Made by a program: the position numbers and the translations under genes. From Litchfieldia alkalitelluris (GTDB taxonomy: Bacteria; Bacillota; Bacilli; Bacillales; Salisediminibacteriaceae): a stretch of 64,000 nucleotides of DNA. Positions 37,037-45,993 of this stretch are shown piece after piece (position 1 is the stretch's first letter; each line of letters begins with the position of its first letter). Below the pieces are notes generated by a model, which did no database searches, was not told where the DNA came from, and was given only the letters and a program-made list of their open reading frames with translations. Where the stretch lies: contig NZ_KZ119600.1 in NCBI RefSeq assembly GCF_002153425.1, forward strand, positions 4,671,608 through 4,735,607. The letters run 5' to 3'.

Positions 37037-38317
37037 TTACGGACTAAACAAATTCGGTAAAAATAGCACAAACTGTGGAAACACTGTGATGATAAGCAAT
37101 GTTATAATTAGTGGTATTAAAAATGGTATAACACCTCTTGTAATAACATGCGTTGGTATGTTTCCTGTTTTTGACACGACAAACAATGCCATACCCATTG
37201 GGGGAGTTAATATTCCAACCATTAAATTCAAGATAACAATAATACCAAAATGTATTGGGTCAATTCCTGCAACTAAAATAACAGGTACAAGCATTGGTAC
37301 TAATAAAATAAGTAGTGCTAATGATTCTATGAACATACCAAGTAAAATTAGCATAACATTAATTAATAGTAGTAATATTATTGGATTCTCTGTTACTGAT
37401 AGGAAAAAGTTAGAAATTGATATTGCAATACGTTCATGAGCTATCATTTGTCCAAAAAATTCTACTGCCATAATCATTAATACGGCTACACCCGTCAATT
37501 TTAAGGAATTTACCACATTTTCATAAAATTTTCTAAATGTAAGCTCCTTATATATGAAGAACCCAAGAAACATGGCATAAACAGTTGCAACCACGGCAGC
37601 CTCAGTAGGTGTAAACATTCCCGAAAATATCCCCCCTATGATTAACAAAGGGGTTAAAAGTGCCCAAAATGCCCGTTTAAAATGATAAAAACGTTGTTTA
37701 ATTGTTGCCTTTTCCTCCTTAGGAAATCCTCTTTTCTTAGCAAATGAATAAGCAACTATCATTAAACTTACAGACATAATTATCCCAGGAATTACTCCCG
37801 CTAGAAATAATTTTGCAATTGATTGATCTGATACTACACCATAAATGATTAGGGGAATGCTTGGTGGAATAATAGGTCCGATGATTGCAGAGGCTGCTGT
37901 GAGACCACCAGAGTAATCATCGTCATACTTTCCATCACGCATTGATTTAATTTCCAATTGTCCAAGTCCACCCGCATCCGCTAAGGCAGATCCAGACATC
38001 CCCGAGAACATCAAACTAGCCATAATATTTACGTGACCTAACCCTCCAGTGTAATGACCAACTAAGGATTTGGCAAAACTGAAAATTCTTTCTGTAATTC
38101 CTGAAGAATTCATTAAAGATCCTGTTAAAATAAAGAATGGTACAGCAAGTAATGAAAAAGTATCAATACTATCAACCAGCTTGGCACCTGTAAAGAATAC
38201 TAAACTCCAATCATTAGTGACAAAATAGAGGAAAGTTGCAACTAGTAGTGTAAATCCAACTGGCATACCTAATAACAGTAGTATTATCCAAATAAGGAGA
38301 ATGAAAAAGACATCCAA
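37037..38317 (-). CDS. siaM: TRAP transporter large permease (DctM type), sialic acid
   Basis: 426 aa, about 12 hydrophobic helices; the ion-coupled translocation subunit. Family features: FAKSLVGHYTGGLGHVNIMASLMFSGMSGSALADAGG near residue 95 and LTPPMGMALFVVS near 375. Start TTG lies directly after the stop of the small permease gene, with GGGGGATGGAG as ribosome binding site, so translation is coupled. Substrate assigned from the operon. Confidence 0.92.
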   Translation of the reverse strand: MDVFFILLIWIILLLLGMPVGFTLLVATFLYFVTNDWSLVFFTGAKLVDSIDTFSLLAVPFFILTGSLMNSSGITERIFSFAKSLVGHYTGGLGHVNIMASLMFSGMSGSALADAGGLGQLEIKSMRDGKYDDDYSGGLTAASAIIGPIIPPSIPLIIYGVVSDQSIAKLFLAGVIPGIIMSVSLMIVAYSFAKKRGFPKEEKATIKQRFYHFKRAFWALLTPLLIIGGIFSGMFTPTEAAVVATVYAMFLGFFIYKELTFRKFYENVVNSLKLTGVAVLMIMAVEFFGQMIAHERIAISISNFFLSVTENPIILLLLINVMLILLGMFIESLALLILLVPMLVPVILVAGIDPIHFGIIVILNLMVGILTPPMGMALFVVSKTGNIPTHVITRGVIPFLIPLIITLLIITVFPQFVLFLPNLFSP

Positions 38318-38794
38318 TTACTCCATCCCCCTTTTCTGTCTAAACTCTTTAACATTTCTTTCAATTAATCTATATAGCATTAGAAGTGATAATACTGGTA
38401 GTGCTACGTACATATAACCATAGGAAAAATTAAGTGATACAATCTCTACTGGAAGTTTTCTCATTGTCATAATGTATCCAAGATATATTAGTAAAATAAG
38501 AACTATTCCCATGGTTATCTGAAATATATAGTGTAGGATAGTACGAATTTTTACAGGTAACTTATCAAAGAAATATTCAATTCTAACATGCCCATCATTT
38601 TTTATCTCCAAGGAAACGGCAAGATAGGCTACATATACAAACAAGAATCTTGCTAATTGTTCGGACCATATTATTGGATCATTCAGTACTTTTCTTGAAA
38701 AAATCTGAAAGACTAGTACAATTAACATTACTATAAACAATGATCCCCCAATAATTTCCTCTAGTTTATTAAACAATTTTCCCATTCTATTCAC
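38318..38794 (-). CDS. siaQ: TRAP transporter small permease (DctQ type)
   Basis: 158 aa with four hydrophobic helices (GGSLFIVMLIVLVFQIFSRKVL, FLFVYVAYLAVSLEI, ITMGIVLILLIYLGYIM, YVALPVLSLLMLYRLI). SEQLARFLFVYVAYLA is typical of DctQ proteins. Scaffold subunit that pairs with SiaM. Immediately follows siaP (16-bp gap). Confidence 0.92.
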   Translation of the reverse strand: MNRMGKLFNKLEEIIGGSLFIVMLIVLVFQIFSRKVLNDPIIWSEQLARFLFVYVAYLAVSLEIKNDGHVRIEYFFDKLPVKIRTILHYIFQITMGIVLILLIYLGYIMTMRKLPVEIVSLNFSYGYMYVALPVLSLLMLYRLIERNVKEFRQKRGME

Positions 38795-38810
38795 CTAAAT
38801 TTGTATTAGA

Positions 38811-39812
38811 TTATCTAGCATCGGCAATTTGTTGTAGATATGCTTCGCCGTCTCCCTCAATGTCTTCCAAGTATTTAGGATAAGCCTTTGATACTGCTTC
38901 CCTAAATTCTTCAAGGTTAGGTTCTGTCACCGTCACACCTTCAGACTTAAATTTATCTACTAAGCTAGCTTCTTCTTCTATAAATAGTTTAGTATGCTCT
39001 TCTGCTGCTTTTTGGATTCCATCCTCAAGAATTTTTTGTAAGTCTTCAGGAAGTGATTCAAACTTTGCATTATTAACAACATAGTTTGCATCATTTACTA
39101 CGTGATTAGTTAGAGCTAAGTAATCTTGTACTTCGTAAAACTTTTGTGCGTCAATTGTTGATAGAGGATTCTCTTGTCCATCGACTGAATTTGTTTGTAG
39201 TGCTAAGTAAACTTCTGTAAAGGCCATTGGAGTTGGGGAGGCACCACTATATTCAGCATAATCGAGTAATGTATCAGCCTCTGGAACTCTTAATTTCAGT
39301 CTCTCCATATCTTGTAGTGATTCAATTGGACGGTTAGAAGTGGTTTGACGAGTTCCATTGTAAGCTGTCTCCGCTATCATCCAATTGTAATCCGCTTTTA
39401 ATTCTTCATGAAGCTCTTTACCGAAATCAGTTTCATAGATTGCACGTCTAAGATGGTCCATATCATCAACAATGTATGGTAATCCGTATAAGGAGGCCCT
39501 TGGAACCCAGATTCCGAAACGGCCTGTCTCGGCAAGAGTGATGTCCAGTGCTTCTTCCCTAACTTGTTCAAGCATTGCCCGATCATCACCTAGTTGAGAA
39601 TCAGCATAAATATTTATTATTAATCTTCCTCCACTTTCCTCTTCCACATAATTTGCAAGAACTTCTGCGGCTTTATATTCGTTTTGCGCAGTACCTGCAA
39701 CCATACCAAACTTGAGTTCATAACTCTCTTCAGTTGAAGCAGATTCATCGTTGGAACAAGCTACCAATGTTAAAAGCAAGACAATTAAACTTATCAATAG
39801 TTTTTTCATCAT
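38811..39812 (-). CDS. siaP: TRAP transporter substrate-binding lipoprotein
   Basis: 333 aa. Type II signal peptide (LISLIVLLLTLVACSND; lipobox LVAC), so it is anchored to the outer face of the membrane. DctP-family body: LKFGMVAGTAQNEYKAAEVL, LKLRVPEADTLLDY (the Arg of this motif binds the ligand carboxylate in TRAP binding proteins) and QTNSVDGQENPLS. Proposed ligand N-acetylneuraminate because nanA/nanE/nanK flank it. GGGAGAGG before ATGATG. Own promoter, operator-like site and cre-like site upstream. Confidence 0.92.
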   Translation of the reverse strand: MMKKLLISLIVLLLTLVACSNDESASTEESYELKFGMVAGTAQNEYKAAEVLANYVEEESGGRLIINIYADSQLGDDRAMLEQVREEALDITLAETGRFGIWVPRASLYGLPYIVDDMDHLRRAIYETDFGKELHEELKADYNWMIAETAYNGTRQTTSNRPIESLQDMERLKLRVPEADTLLDYAEYSGASPTPMAFTEVYLALQTNSVDGQENPLSTIDAQKFYEVQDYLALTNHVVNDANYVVNNAKFESLPEDLQKILEDGIQKAAEEHTKLFIEEEASLVDKFKSEGVTVTEPNLEEFREAVSKAYPKYLEDIEGDGEAYLQQIADAR

Positions 39813-39837
39813 CAGTTCCTCTCCCTTAAAATAATTT

Positions 39838-39851
39838 TCAAAACGCTTTCA
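39838..39851 (-). promoter_or_regulatory. Candidate cre (CcpA) site in the siaP leader
   Basis: Minus strand TGAAAGCGTTTTGA compared with TGWAANCGNTNWCA: one mismatch. Positioned just downstream of the -10 box, a classical roadblock/repression position. Confidence 0.6.
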
Positions 39852-39859
39852 TTGTTTGA

Positions 39860-39889
39860 ATAGTATCATTAGTGATAATAAACTGTCAA
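39860..39889 (-). promoter_or_regulatory. siaP promoter with overlapping operator-like palindrome
   Basis: Minus strand TTGACA (39889-39884), 18-nt spacer, TACTAT (39865-39860). The palindromes TGATAATAAACTGTCA (39873-39888) and TATCATTAGTGATA (39864-39877) overlap it. The first closely resembles the site at the nanE promoter, so both are candidate RpiR-protein operators. Confidence 0.65.
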
Positions 39890-39933
39890 TATTTAATTTT
39901 AAAATGATTGTTTATTGTCATCATTGATAATCT

Positions 39934-40803
39934 TCACTGTAAATATCTTTTTCCTATAGTATTGGCTACCTCTAGTTTTTCCGTTGCTAGTGGTTTCATT
40001 GGCTTCCTGCATACCCCTGCATCCACTCCTTTAGATTGTAAAATTTGCTTTATTGTTTGATATAATCCATTTTCTAAAACCTCAGAAATAAGATCATTCG
40101 TAACCTTTTGTATGGCAAGTGCCTCTTGTAACTGACCTTTCTGTACAAAGTCAAATATCTGTTTTGCCCGTTGACCATTAATATTAAATGTACTTCCAAT
40201 TGCCCCATCCACGTTTAAAACACTAGCAGAAAGGAGCATTTCATCAAAACCTGAGTAAATGAGTTTATCTGGGAATGTATGTCTTATTCTTTCTAGCAAA
40301 TAGAAATCTGGAGCTGTAAATTTCACGCCAATAACTTTACTATTATTAAATAATTCTGCAAACTGATCCAAATTCATATGAACCCCAGTTAAAGCTGGTA
40401 TGGAGTATATTATTAATTGATTATCTACTTCTTTTAAAATAGTGTCATAATAATCTTTTATTTCTTCAAAATTAAACTTATAATAAAATGGTGTAACTGC
40501 AGAAATTGCATTATATCCCATGCCCGTTACAAATTTCCCCAAATCTATAGCCTCATCTATATTTAGTGAACCTATTTGAGCAATAAGCGGCACTTCTCCA
40601 CCAACTTCGTCATAAACAGTTTCAAAAATTTGTTTCTTCTGTTCAGTTGAGATTAAAAAGTTTTCACCTGTGCTCCCATTTACATACAGGCCATCTACTT
40701 TACATACGTCCAGATTATAGCGAATAATTTCTCGTAGTCCTTTTTCATTAACATTACCCCTTTCGTCAAAGGAACACATAAGCGCTGAAAATATACCTTT
40801 CAT
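39934..40803 (-). CDS. nanA: N-acetylneuraminate lyase
   Basis: Splits N-acetylneuraminate to N-acetylmannosamine and pyruvate; TIM-barrel class I aldolase. YVNGSTGENFLIS is the carboxylate-binding GSTGE motif, IIYSIPALTGVHM holds the catalytic Tyr, and VIGVKFTAPDFYLLERI the Schiff-base Lys. 289 aa, within the usual 288-305 range. AAAGGGG precedes the ATG; follows nanE by 22 bp. Confidence 0.97.
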   Translation of the reverse strand: MKGIFSALMCSFDERGNVNEKGLREIIRYNLDVCKVDGLYVNGSTGENFLISTEQKKQIFETVYDEVGGEVPLIAQIGSLNIDEAIDLGKFVTGMGYNAISAVTPFYYKFNFEEIKDYYDTILKEVDNQLIIYSIPALTGVHMNLDQFAELFNNSKVIGVKFTAPDFYLLERIRHTFPDKLIYSGFDEMLLSASVLNVDGAIGSTFNINGQRAKQIFDFVQKGQLQEALAIQKVTNDLISEVLENGLYQTIKQILQSKGVDAGVCRKPMKPLATEKLEVANTIGKRYLQ

Positions 40804-40825
40804 AATAAATAACCCCTTTCAAAAA

Positions 40826-41527
40826 TTAATCTTTCTTACCCAACACCTTTTCATTATCTTTTATTGCATGTACAAACTTTTCCGTTATTGACTTGGGCCG
40901 TGTTATGGCACTACCAACAACGACAGCATGAGCACCTAACTCGAGGGCCTTTTTAGCCTTTTCAGGTGTATCAAAGTTCCCTTCTGCAATAACAGGAATA
41001 GAGATGTGGTCTACCATTTGTTTTAGAATTTCTAAAGGTTCTAATTCCTTCGAATAACTGGTATATCCAGATAAAGTTGGTGCAACCACATCTACACCGG
41101 CTTCTTCAGCACCAATTGCCTCTTCTAATGTGGAGACATCTGCCATAAAGAACTGCTTTGGATACTTTCTTTTTACTTCATAAAAGAATTCGGGAAATAG
41201 TTTTCCATTTGGTCGTATTTGTTTAGTCGCATCCAATGCAATAATGTCTACTCCTTCTTGATGGAGTTCGTCAACCTCTTTCATTGATGGTGTTATAAAC
41301 ACATTGTTGTTTACATATTGCTTTTTAATTATGCCAATAATCGGAAGGTCTACTTCTTTTTTTATAGCCTGTATATCCTCAACCGTATTGGCACGAATTC
41401 CAGATGCGCCACCTAGTTTAGCCGCTAAAGCCATCCTGCCCATAATATATGGATCATGTAGTGGTTCATCTGCTAACGCCTGACAGGAAACGATTAGTTT
41501 CTTATTGATTTTATCTAATACGTTCAT
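40826..41527 (-). CDS. nanE: N-acetylmannosamine-6-phosphate 2-epimerase
   Basis: Epimerises ManNAc-6-phosphate to GlcNAc-6-phosphate, linking NanK to NagA. Motifs: [20 protein letters not shown] (N-terminal signature), [28 protein letters not shown] and [17 protein letters not shown] with the phosphate-binding [13 protein letters not shown] at the end. 233 aa. First gene of the nan operon. AAGGAG before ATG. Confidence 0.97.
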   Translation of the reverse strand: MNVLDKINKKLIVSCQALADEPLHDPYIMGRMALAAKLGGASGIRANTVEDIQAIKKEVDLPIIGIIKKQYVNNNVFITPSMKEVDELHQEGVDIIALDATKQIRPNGKLFPEFFYEVKRKYPKQFFMADVSTLEEAIGAEEAGVDVVAPTLSGYTSYSKELEPLEILKQMVDHISIPVIAEGNFDTPEKAKKALELGAHAVVVGSAITRPKSITEKFVHAIKDNEKVLGKKD

Positions 41528-41590
41528 CCTTACACTCCTTACATTTTGACAATCACAAGAACTGGGAAACTTTGAAAACTATTTAAATTA

Positions 41591-41619
41591 ACTATACTTT
41601 TATGACAACTAACTGTCAA
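41591..41619 (-). promoter_or_regulatory. nanE promoter with operator-like palindrome
   Basis: Minus strand TTGACA (41619-41614), 17-nt spacer, TATAGT (41596-41591). TGACA-ACTAAC-TGTCA (41603-41618) is a perfect 5-bp-arm inverted repeat overlapping the -35 box. The stretch ACTGTCAATATTTAATTTTA is shared with the siaP promoter. The remainder of the 41528-41871 gap holds only the terminator listed next. Confidence 0.7.
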
Positions 41620-41763
41620 TATTTAATTTTATTTTGATTTATAATTATCATAACTGGTGTTTTTCTGAGCGAGATGAATGAATTCCGCTAGTCACTGGGT
41701 GTGGGAGCTAAACCATATTCCTGGTGATGAAAGGATGTATAAAATCATTCCTTTTAACAAAAG

Positions 41764-41808
41764 AAAAACACCTTGGGCTTTATTAACAGGCCCAATAGGT
41801 GCTTTTCA
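41764..41808 (-). terminator. Terminator of the GH120 gene
   Basis: AAGCACCTATTGGGC ... GCCCAAGGTG on the minus strand (imperfect stem) followed by TTTTTC. Lies 65-110 bp beyond the minus-strand GH120 stop. Confidence 0.65.
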
Positions 41809-41871
41809 TTTATTACCTCCCATTCCAGCATGAGATTTTTGCACACTGGTTGGCAGGCTAAGTCTATTTAT

Positions 41872-43794
41872 TTATCCCCAAACTTTAATGTGGTTGCTGC
41901 CTTTTTTCAACTGACTAATTGGTCCTAAGACAGTGTTACCTTGTTTTTGGTTGCCCAATAGATCAGTATCAATGATGACTTTACTTCCATCTGGGTTTTC
42001 AAAGTCTGCATCTACAATTCGAACTCGTTCTAACGTATCTGTAGAATGAACCTCTCCTTGTAATGTTTCAAAATCCTCTGGAAGGTCGATGGATAAGTAT
42101 ACTTCGTTGCCTTCTTCAATGATGCGAATATTTGGATTGAACTCGTCAGAAACGATATTTTCTTTTTCCCTCTCAAATTGTACTGCACCATTAAAGTAAG
42201 CATTTTTATTAATATAAACAGGCTGTTCTACTTTATTGAATACGTCATGATCCCCATCTTCTTGGTGCACCGTCTCAATATACTCTTCAAGAGACGTCGT
42301 ATATCCATTAAAATGTGAAGTCCCTACACGATCAAGCCCTTCATCACCTATGAATATATTATTGTAAAAACGATCATCACCGCCATATACTGGAGCGAAT
42401 CCTGCCACTTCTGTACTGTGTGGTTCATGGTAAGGCGTTGCACGATCTAGCATTTTTAAATGCACCATTTTTCCACGAATGATGTTATTGATGTATGCGC
42501 CACCCTGTGCATGATTATCAAAAGCATAATCGGCAGTAAGAATATTGTGATCAACAATATGTGGGCCGCTAGTTACTTCGATAAATAAGTCCCTATTATT
42601 TCGGTAATAAATATTTCGGCTGACCCTTGTACCTTGAACTTGCCAATCTAGCCAAGTCCCTAGGGAGCAATCATGGATTCGATTGTCGTAAATTTGTACA
42701 TCAATTGCTGCATGTAGCTTAATGCCAGCTATCTCATGTCCGTAAAACTCACGCTTTAATGCAATATTATAAATATGGTTATTATAAATTTCACTGAAAA
42801 CACAGCCTAAGTGTCCAACAATACCGTTTTGTCCGCAATCATAAATCGTATTATTACGTATGATATGTGAGCCAATTTTTTCTTTACTCCATCCAACTTG
42901 TTTCGCCTTAAATACTGATTCCAGCTGATATTGATAACCAGGCTTATCTTTGCGAATTGTACGGAAGTTGTGTCCTGTTGATCCTTCCTTCCCGATACTG
43001 ATTGCGCTACATTTGGAGTCATGGATAATGTTATCCTCAATGATCCACCCTTTACTCCAATGTGCACCAATTAAACCAGGTTGGTCTGCTGTAGGAGGCG
43101 TCCAAGGAGTTGCAGCTTGCGCCATTTCAAAGCCCCTAACAGTAATATAGTTGATCCCTGTTTTTTCAGGATAAAAACAGCTCTTACGCACATTAATTTC
43201 TACTAATTCTTCATTCGGATCATAGTCATGGAAATTAGCAAAGATGGTTGTGTTTTCTTCATCTACTTCTGTAAACCAGACATATTTCGTCTGTTCTGGA
43301 TCATGACTTGGAACGACTGTCCTCGTCCAATGGTCTAACACTTCCGTTACTATTTCAGGGTTTACTAATTGTTCATACGTTTCTTTTTCATAAAAGGACT
43401 TTCCATTTAAATAAACATCACCTAAATGTCTTCCAGGATTGTATACGACCCAGTCACCGAAGATCTCTTCCTTGTATGGATTATACTCACCAAAGAATTC
43501 GTTAGGTAATACGGTTTTCCAAATGCTTCCCTCAACTTTTTCCCAGCTTTGGATACGCTCGGAACCTTTAATAATTACCTTTTCTCCCTCAGCTGCTTGA
43601 TAAGTGATCCTTCTATGGTCACTTATTCCCCCAAACTTAGGTTTTACCCATTCACGATATTCACCTTCATGGACAATAACTGTATCACCTGCAGCCGCAA
43701 CCTCTGCCGCTTGACTGATTGTTAAAAATGGGGCCTCTTTCGTTCCCTTCCCCTGAGTTGATCCTTGCTTTGATACGAAGTATGTATGAGCCAT
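41872..43794 (-). CDS. Glycoside hydrolase family 120 beta-xylosidase
   Basis: 640 aa, right-handed parallel beta-helix. It closely resembles what I know of Thermoanaerobacterium XylC, the GH120 founder: EGEYREWVKPKFGGISDHRR, FGEYNPYKEEIFGDW, TPPTADQPGLIGAHWSKGW, EFYGHEIAGIKLHAAIDVQI. The XylC catalytic pair (nucleophile Asp382, acid/base Glu405) corresponds here to Asp383 in TWLDWQVQG and Glu406 in DLFIEVTSG, with identical spacing of 23. No signal peptide: acts on imported xylo-oligosaccharides. GGGAGG before ATG. Divergent from an AraC-type regulator. Confidence 0.9.
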   Translation of the reverse strand: MAHTYFVSKQGSTQGKGTKEAPFLTISQAAEVAAAGDTVIVHEGEYREWVKPKFGGISDHRRITYQAAEGEKVIIKGSERIQSWEKVEGSIWKTVLPNEFFGEYNPYKEEIFGDWVVYNPGRHLGDVYLNGKSFYEKETYEQLVNPEIVTEVLDHWTRTVVPSHDPEQTKYVWFTEVDEENTTIFANFHDYDPNEELVEINVRKSCFYPEKTGINYITVRGFEMAQAATPWTPPTADQPGLIGAHWSKGWIIEDNIIHDSKCSAISIGKEGSTGHNFRTIRKDKPGYQYQLESVFKAKQVGWSKEKIGSHIIRNNTIYDCGQNGIVGHLGCVFSEIYNNHIYNIALKREFYGHEIAGIKLHAAIDVQIYDNRIHDCSLGTWLDWQVQGTRVSRNIYYRNNRDLFIEVTSGPHIVDHNILTADYAFDNHAQGGAYINNIIRGKMVHLKMLDRATPYHEPHSTEVAGFAPVYGGDDRFYNNIFIGDEGLDRVGTSHFNGYTTSLEEYIETVHQEDGDHDVFNKVEQPVYINKNAYFNGAVQFEREKENIVSDEFNPNIRIIEEGNEVYLSIDLPEDFETLQGEVHSTDTLERVRIVDADFENPDGSKVIIDTDLLGNQKQGNTVLGPISQLKKGSNHIKVWG

Positions 43795-43825
43795 TCTATT
43801 ACCTCCCTGAGTTTAAACTATATCT

Positions 43826-43850
43826 ATTATAGGGTTTTAAAACGCTTTCT
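43826..43850 (-). promoter_or_regulatory. GH120 promoter region with weak cre-like site
   Basis: Minus-strand TATAAT (43831-43826), with AGAAAGCGTTTTAA (43850-43837) just upstream; the latter matches the cre consensus except at both outer positions. It would sit between the -35 and -10 elements. Confidence 0.4.
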
Positions 43851-43913
43851 TTCTATACGAAATATAGTATAATTTAGGACAATATTAGTGTTTTAAGATA
43901 GGAGGCGTGCGAA

Positions 43914-44669
43914 TTGTTTTTCTTTGAACACCATGGCGTTGATGAAAAGGAGTCTTTTCTTTTTTCACACTTAACAGATTATTCCTTCCCGCTACATTTT
44001 CATCGTGCTTACGAGTTTATTTATGTCATTGATGGGGAATTGTCCGTTTCCATTGATAAAAATGAATATACCCTCCGAAAAAATGATGCTGCTTTTATTT
44101 TTCCGAACCAAATTCATGAATTTAAAACGATAGATCACTCCAAGATTACTATCGTTATATTCTCACCGGAATTAGTCGGACACTTTTATATGAATTATAA
44201 AGGTGTTGTACCTGAAAATAATGTTTTTTCAATGGCCGCGTTCCCAGACTTGGACTTGTTCAACTCAATTTATAAAAAGAAGAGCTTCTTATACGATTTA
44301 TGTAGTAGGTTAGAAAGCAGTACTCCGTTCGTTCCAGTCGAAAAATCTACGAGAATGAGAGTTTTATATAAGATTCTTCTTTATGTTGACGAGAATTATA
44401 TGAATGATTGCACGTTAAAAACGGTAGCTCAAAGCCTCCAATATGATTACGCATATTTGTCCAAACTATTTTTCCAGACAACCAATATGACGTTCACTGA
44501 TTACTTGAATCGTTATCGTATCTTACAAGCCTGTTATCGTTTAAAAAATAATCAAGAATCTATTTATGAAGTGGCTCTTAACTGTGGATACACCAATCTT
44601 AGATCTTTCAATCGTAATTTTAGAAGAATTATGAATCAGTCTCCTCGGGAGTATAGGGAAGTGGTGTAG
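43914..44669 (+). CDS. AraC-family transcriptional regulator
   Basis: 251 aa. N-terminal cupin-like sensor (YSFPLHFHRAYEFIYVIDGEL, FIFPNQIHEF) and a C-terminal double helix-turn-helix (CTLKTVAQSLQYDYAYLSKLF, then SIYEVALNCGYTNLRSFNRNFRR). TTG start 8 nt after GGAGG. It faces the GH120 beta-xylosidase gene across a 119-bp intergenic region and is its likely activator, with a xylose- or xylobiose-type inducer as the guess. Confidence 0.92.
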   Translation: MFFFEHHGVDEKESFLFSHLTDYSFPLHFHRAYEFIYVIDGELSVSIDKNEYTLRKNDAAFIFPNQIHEFKTIDHSKITIVIFSPELVGHFYMNYKGVVPENNVFSMAAFPDLDLFNSIYKKKSFLYDLCSRLESSTPFVPVEKSTRMRVLYKILLYVDENYMNDCTLKTVAQSLQYDYAYLSKLFFQTTNMTFTDYLNRYRILQACYRLKNNQESIYEVALNCGYTNLRSFNRNFRRIMNQSPREYREVV

Positions 44670-44744
44670 GGGTTGGGGTTCGGAATGGAGGTGGGGGTAG
44701 TGTTAGGGCTGATGCTGGGTGGGGGGGTGATGCTGAGCATGCTT
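44666..44744 (+). other. G-rich tract with G-quadruplex potential
   Basis: Directly after the araC-type stop, the plus strand has runs GGGG, GGGG, GGGGG, GGG, GGG and GGGGGGG within about 75 nt, in a genome that is otherwise AT-rich. It is followed by a CTGAGCATGCTTAG palindrome. No reading frame of note. Confidence 0.6.
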
Positions 44745-44895
44745 AGTGCTGGTGCTTATTAATAGTATTTTTTCGACGTTATTTACATTTTGAAAAACTT
44801 ATGCGTTCAATAAAGTTAACAGTTTATTCACATTTTGAGAAGGAGAACTTGAGAAACTTCTATAATATATATAGAGATAAGAAAGGGAGTGACAT

Positions 44896-45804
44896 ATGTT
44901 ATTGAAAGAAAGAACTGAATCAGATGAATTGCTCATCATGCGTTACTTAAATAGGCGAATGAAGCTTGATGAGAAGGAAAAGTTTCGCTATATGAATCTT
45001 GAAAAAGGCTATGAAGGTGAGGTGAAATTTGATGAACTACTGGAAAATCTTCAAGAAGAAAGGTTTGTTATTAATGATTTGCTACTAGAGTTAAACAACT
45101 CCTATTTTCAAATTGATACATTGATTATTTCACAAGGAATCATTCACCTAATTGATATTAAGAATTTTGAAGGTGATTGTTACTTGGAATCGGACAAGCT
45201 TTTCTCCGTAAAAACCGGCTGGGAATATAAAAATCCCATAAATCAGTTAAAAAGAAGTGAAACACTCTTCTCTCAATTGCTAAAAAAACTAAAATATACT
45301 TATCTCATTAAATCCTCCGTTGTCTTCATCAATCCCGAATTCACCTTATACCAAGCTTCAATGGACCAACCTATAATACTTCCATCTCAAGTCAATCGCT
45401 TTATTAAAGAATTAAATAACACACCTTCCAAACTAAATTATAGTGACAAAGAACTCGCACAAAAATTAATCTCGTTACACCAGCCAAAGAATCCTTTCCA
45501 CCGTCTACCTAACTTTAGTTATGAGCAACTTCAAAAGGGTGTTTATTGTAATCATTGTTTTTCCTTTCTTATGTTAATTAAAAATCATAGTTTTGTATGT
45601 AAAAACTGCGGTAATCATGAAAAAATAAAAAAGGTAATTTTGCGTCACACAAAGGAATATCAGCTGCTGTTTCCAGATCGTAAAATTACAACAAACAATA
45701 TATTTGAATGGTGTAATGTAGAGTTAAACCAATCGACTGTTTATAGGGTATTAAAAGAGAACTATACTGCTTTTGGAAAGAAAAAAAATACGTATTATGA
45801 ATAA
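44896..45804 (+). CDS. NERD-domain protein with C-terminal zinc ribbon
   Basis: 302 aa. The nuclease-related domain lies at about residues 37-150 (YEGEVKFDELLENL, then FQIDTLIISQGIIHLIDIKNFEG, with the D-x(n)-D-x-K-like pattern DIKNFEG). Near residue 215 there are two Cys pairs (YCNHCFSF and VCKNCGNH) that would form a zinc ribbon, then a helical tail. NERD proteins are predicted nucleases; this one may bind DNA or RNA. AAAGGGAG ahead of ATG. Neighbouring restriction-modification genes make a DNA-related role plausible. Confidence 0.85.
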   Translation: MLLKERTESDELLIMRYLNRRMKLDEKEKFRYMNLEKGYEGEVKFDELLENLQEERFVINDLLLELNNSYFQIDTLIISQGIIHLIDIKNFEGDCYLESDKLFSVKTGWEYKNPINQLKRSETLFSQLLKKLKYTYLIKSSVVFINPEFTLYQASMDQPIILPSQVNRFIKELNNTPSKLNYSDKELAQKLISLHQPKNPFHRLPNFSYEQLQKGVYCNHCFSFLMLIKNHSFVCKNCGNHEKIKKVILRHTKEYQLLFPDRKITTNNIFEWCNVELNQSTVYRVLKENYTAFGKKKNTYYE

Positions 45805-45948
45805 GTGATTTATGATTTAGTCAATCTGATTTGGGTGCGCGTGCAGGTGTCGTTGCTTTCTTCTTCGTTCATTAGTGTTGCTAATAATGGCTTTTAAAGA
45901 GTGTTTTCTGTGTTAGATTCTAGAAACTAGCTATATTGGTTTTGCATT

Positions 45949-45993
45949 AGACAGTTTTCAGTTTAGCTTGCTGAAAACTGTCTTTATTTTTTT
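45949..45993 (+). terminator. Intrinsic terminator of the NERD gene, related to array units
   Basis: Perfect 13-bp stem AGACAGTTTTCAG / CTGAAAACTGTCT, 9-nt loop, then TTATTTTTTT. The stem carries the same GACAGTTTT / AAAACTGTC motif as the 52-bp units that start immediately after it. Confidence 0.92.

Noticed and set aside
42807-43070. 87-codon minus-strand frame inside the GH120 gene
   Set aside because: Shadow of the GH120 gene in another frame.
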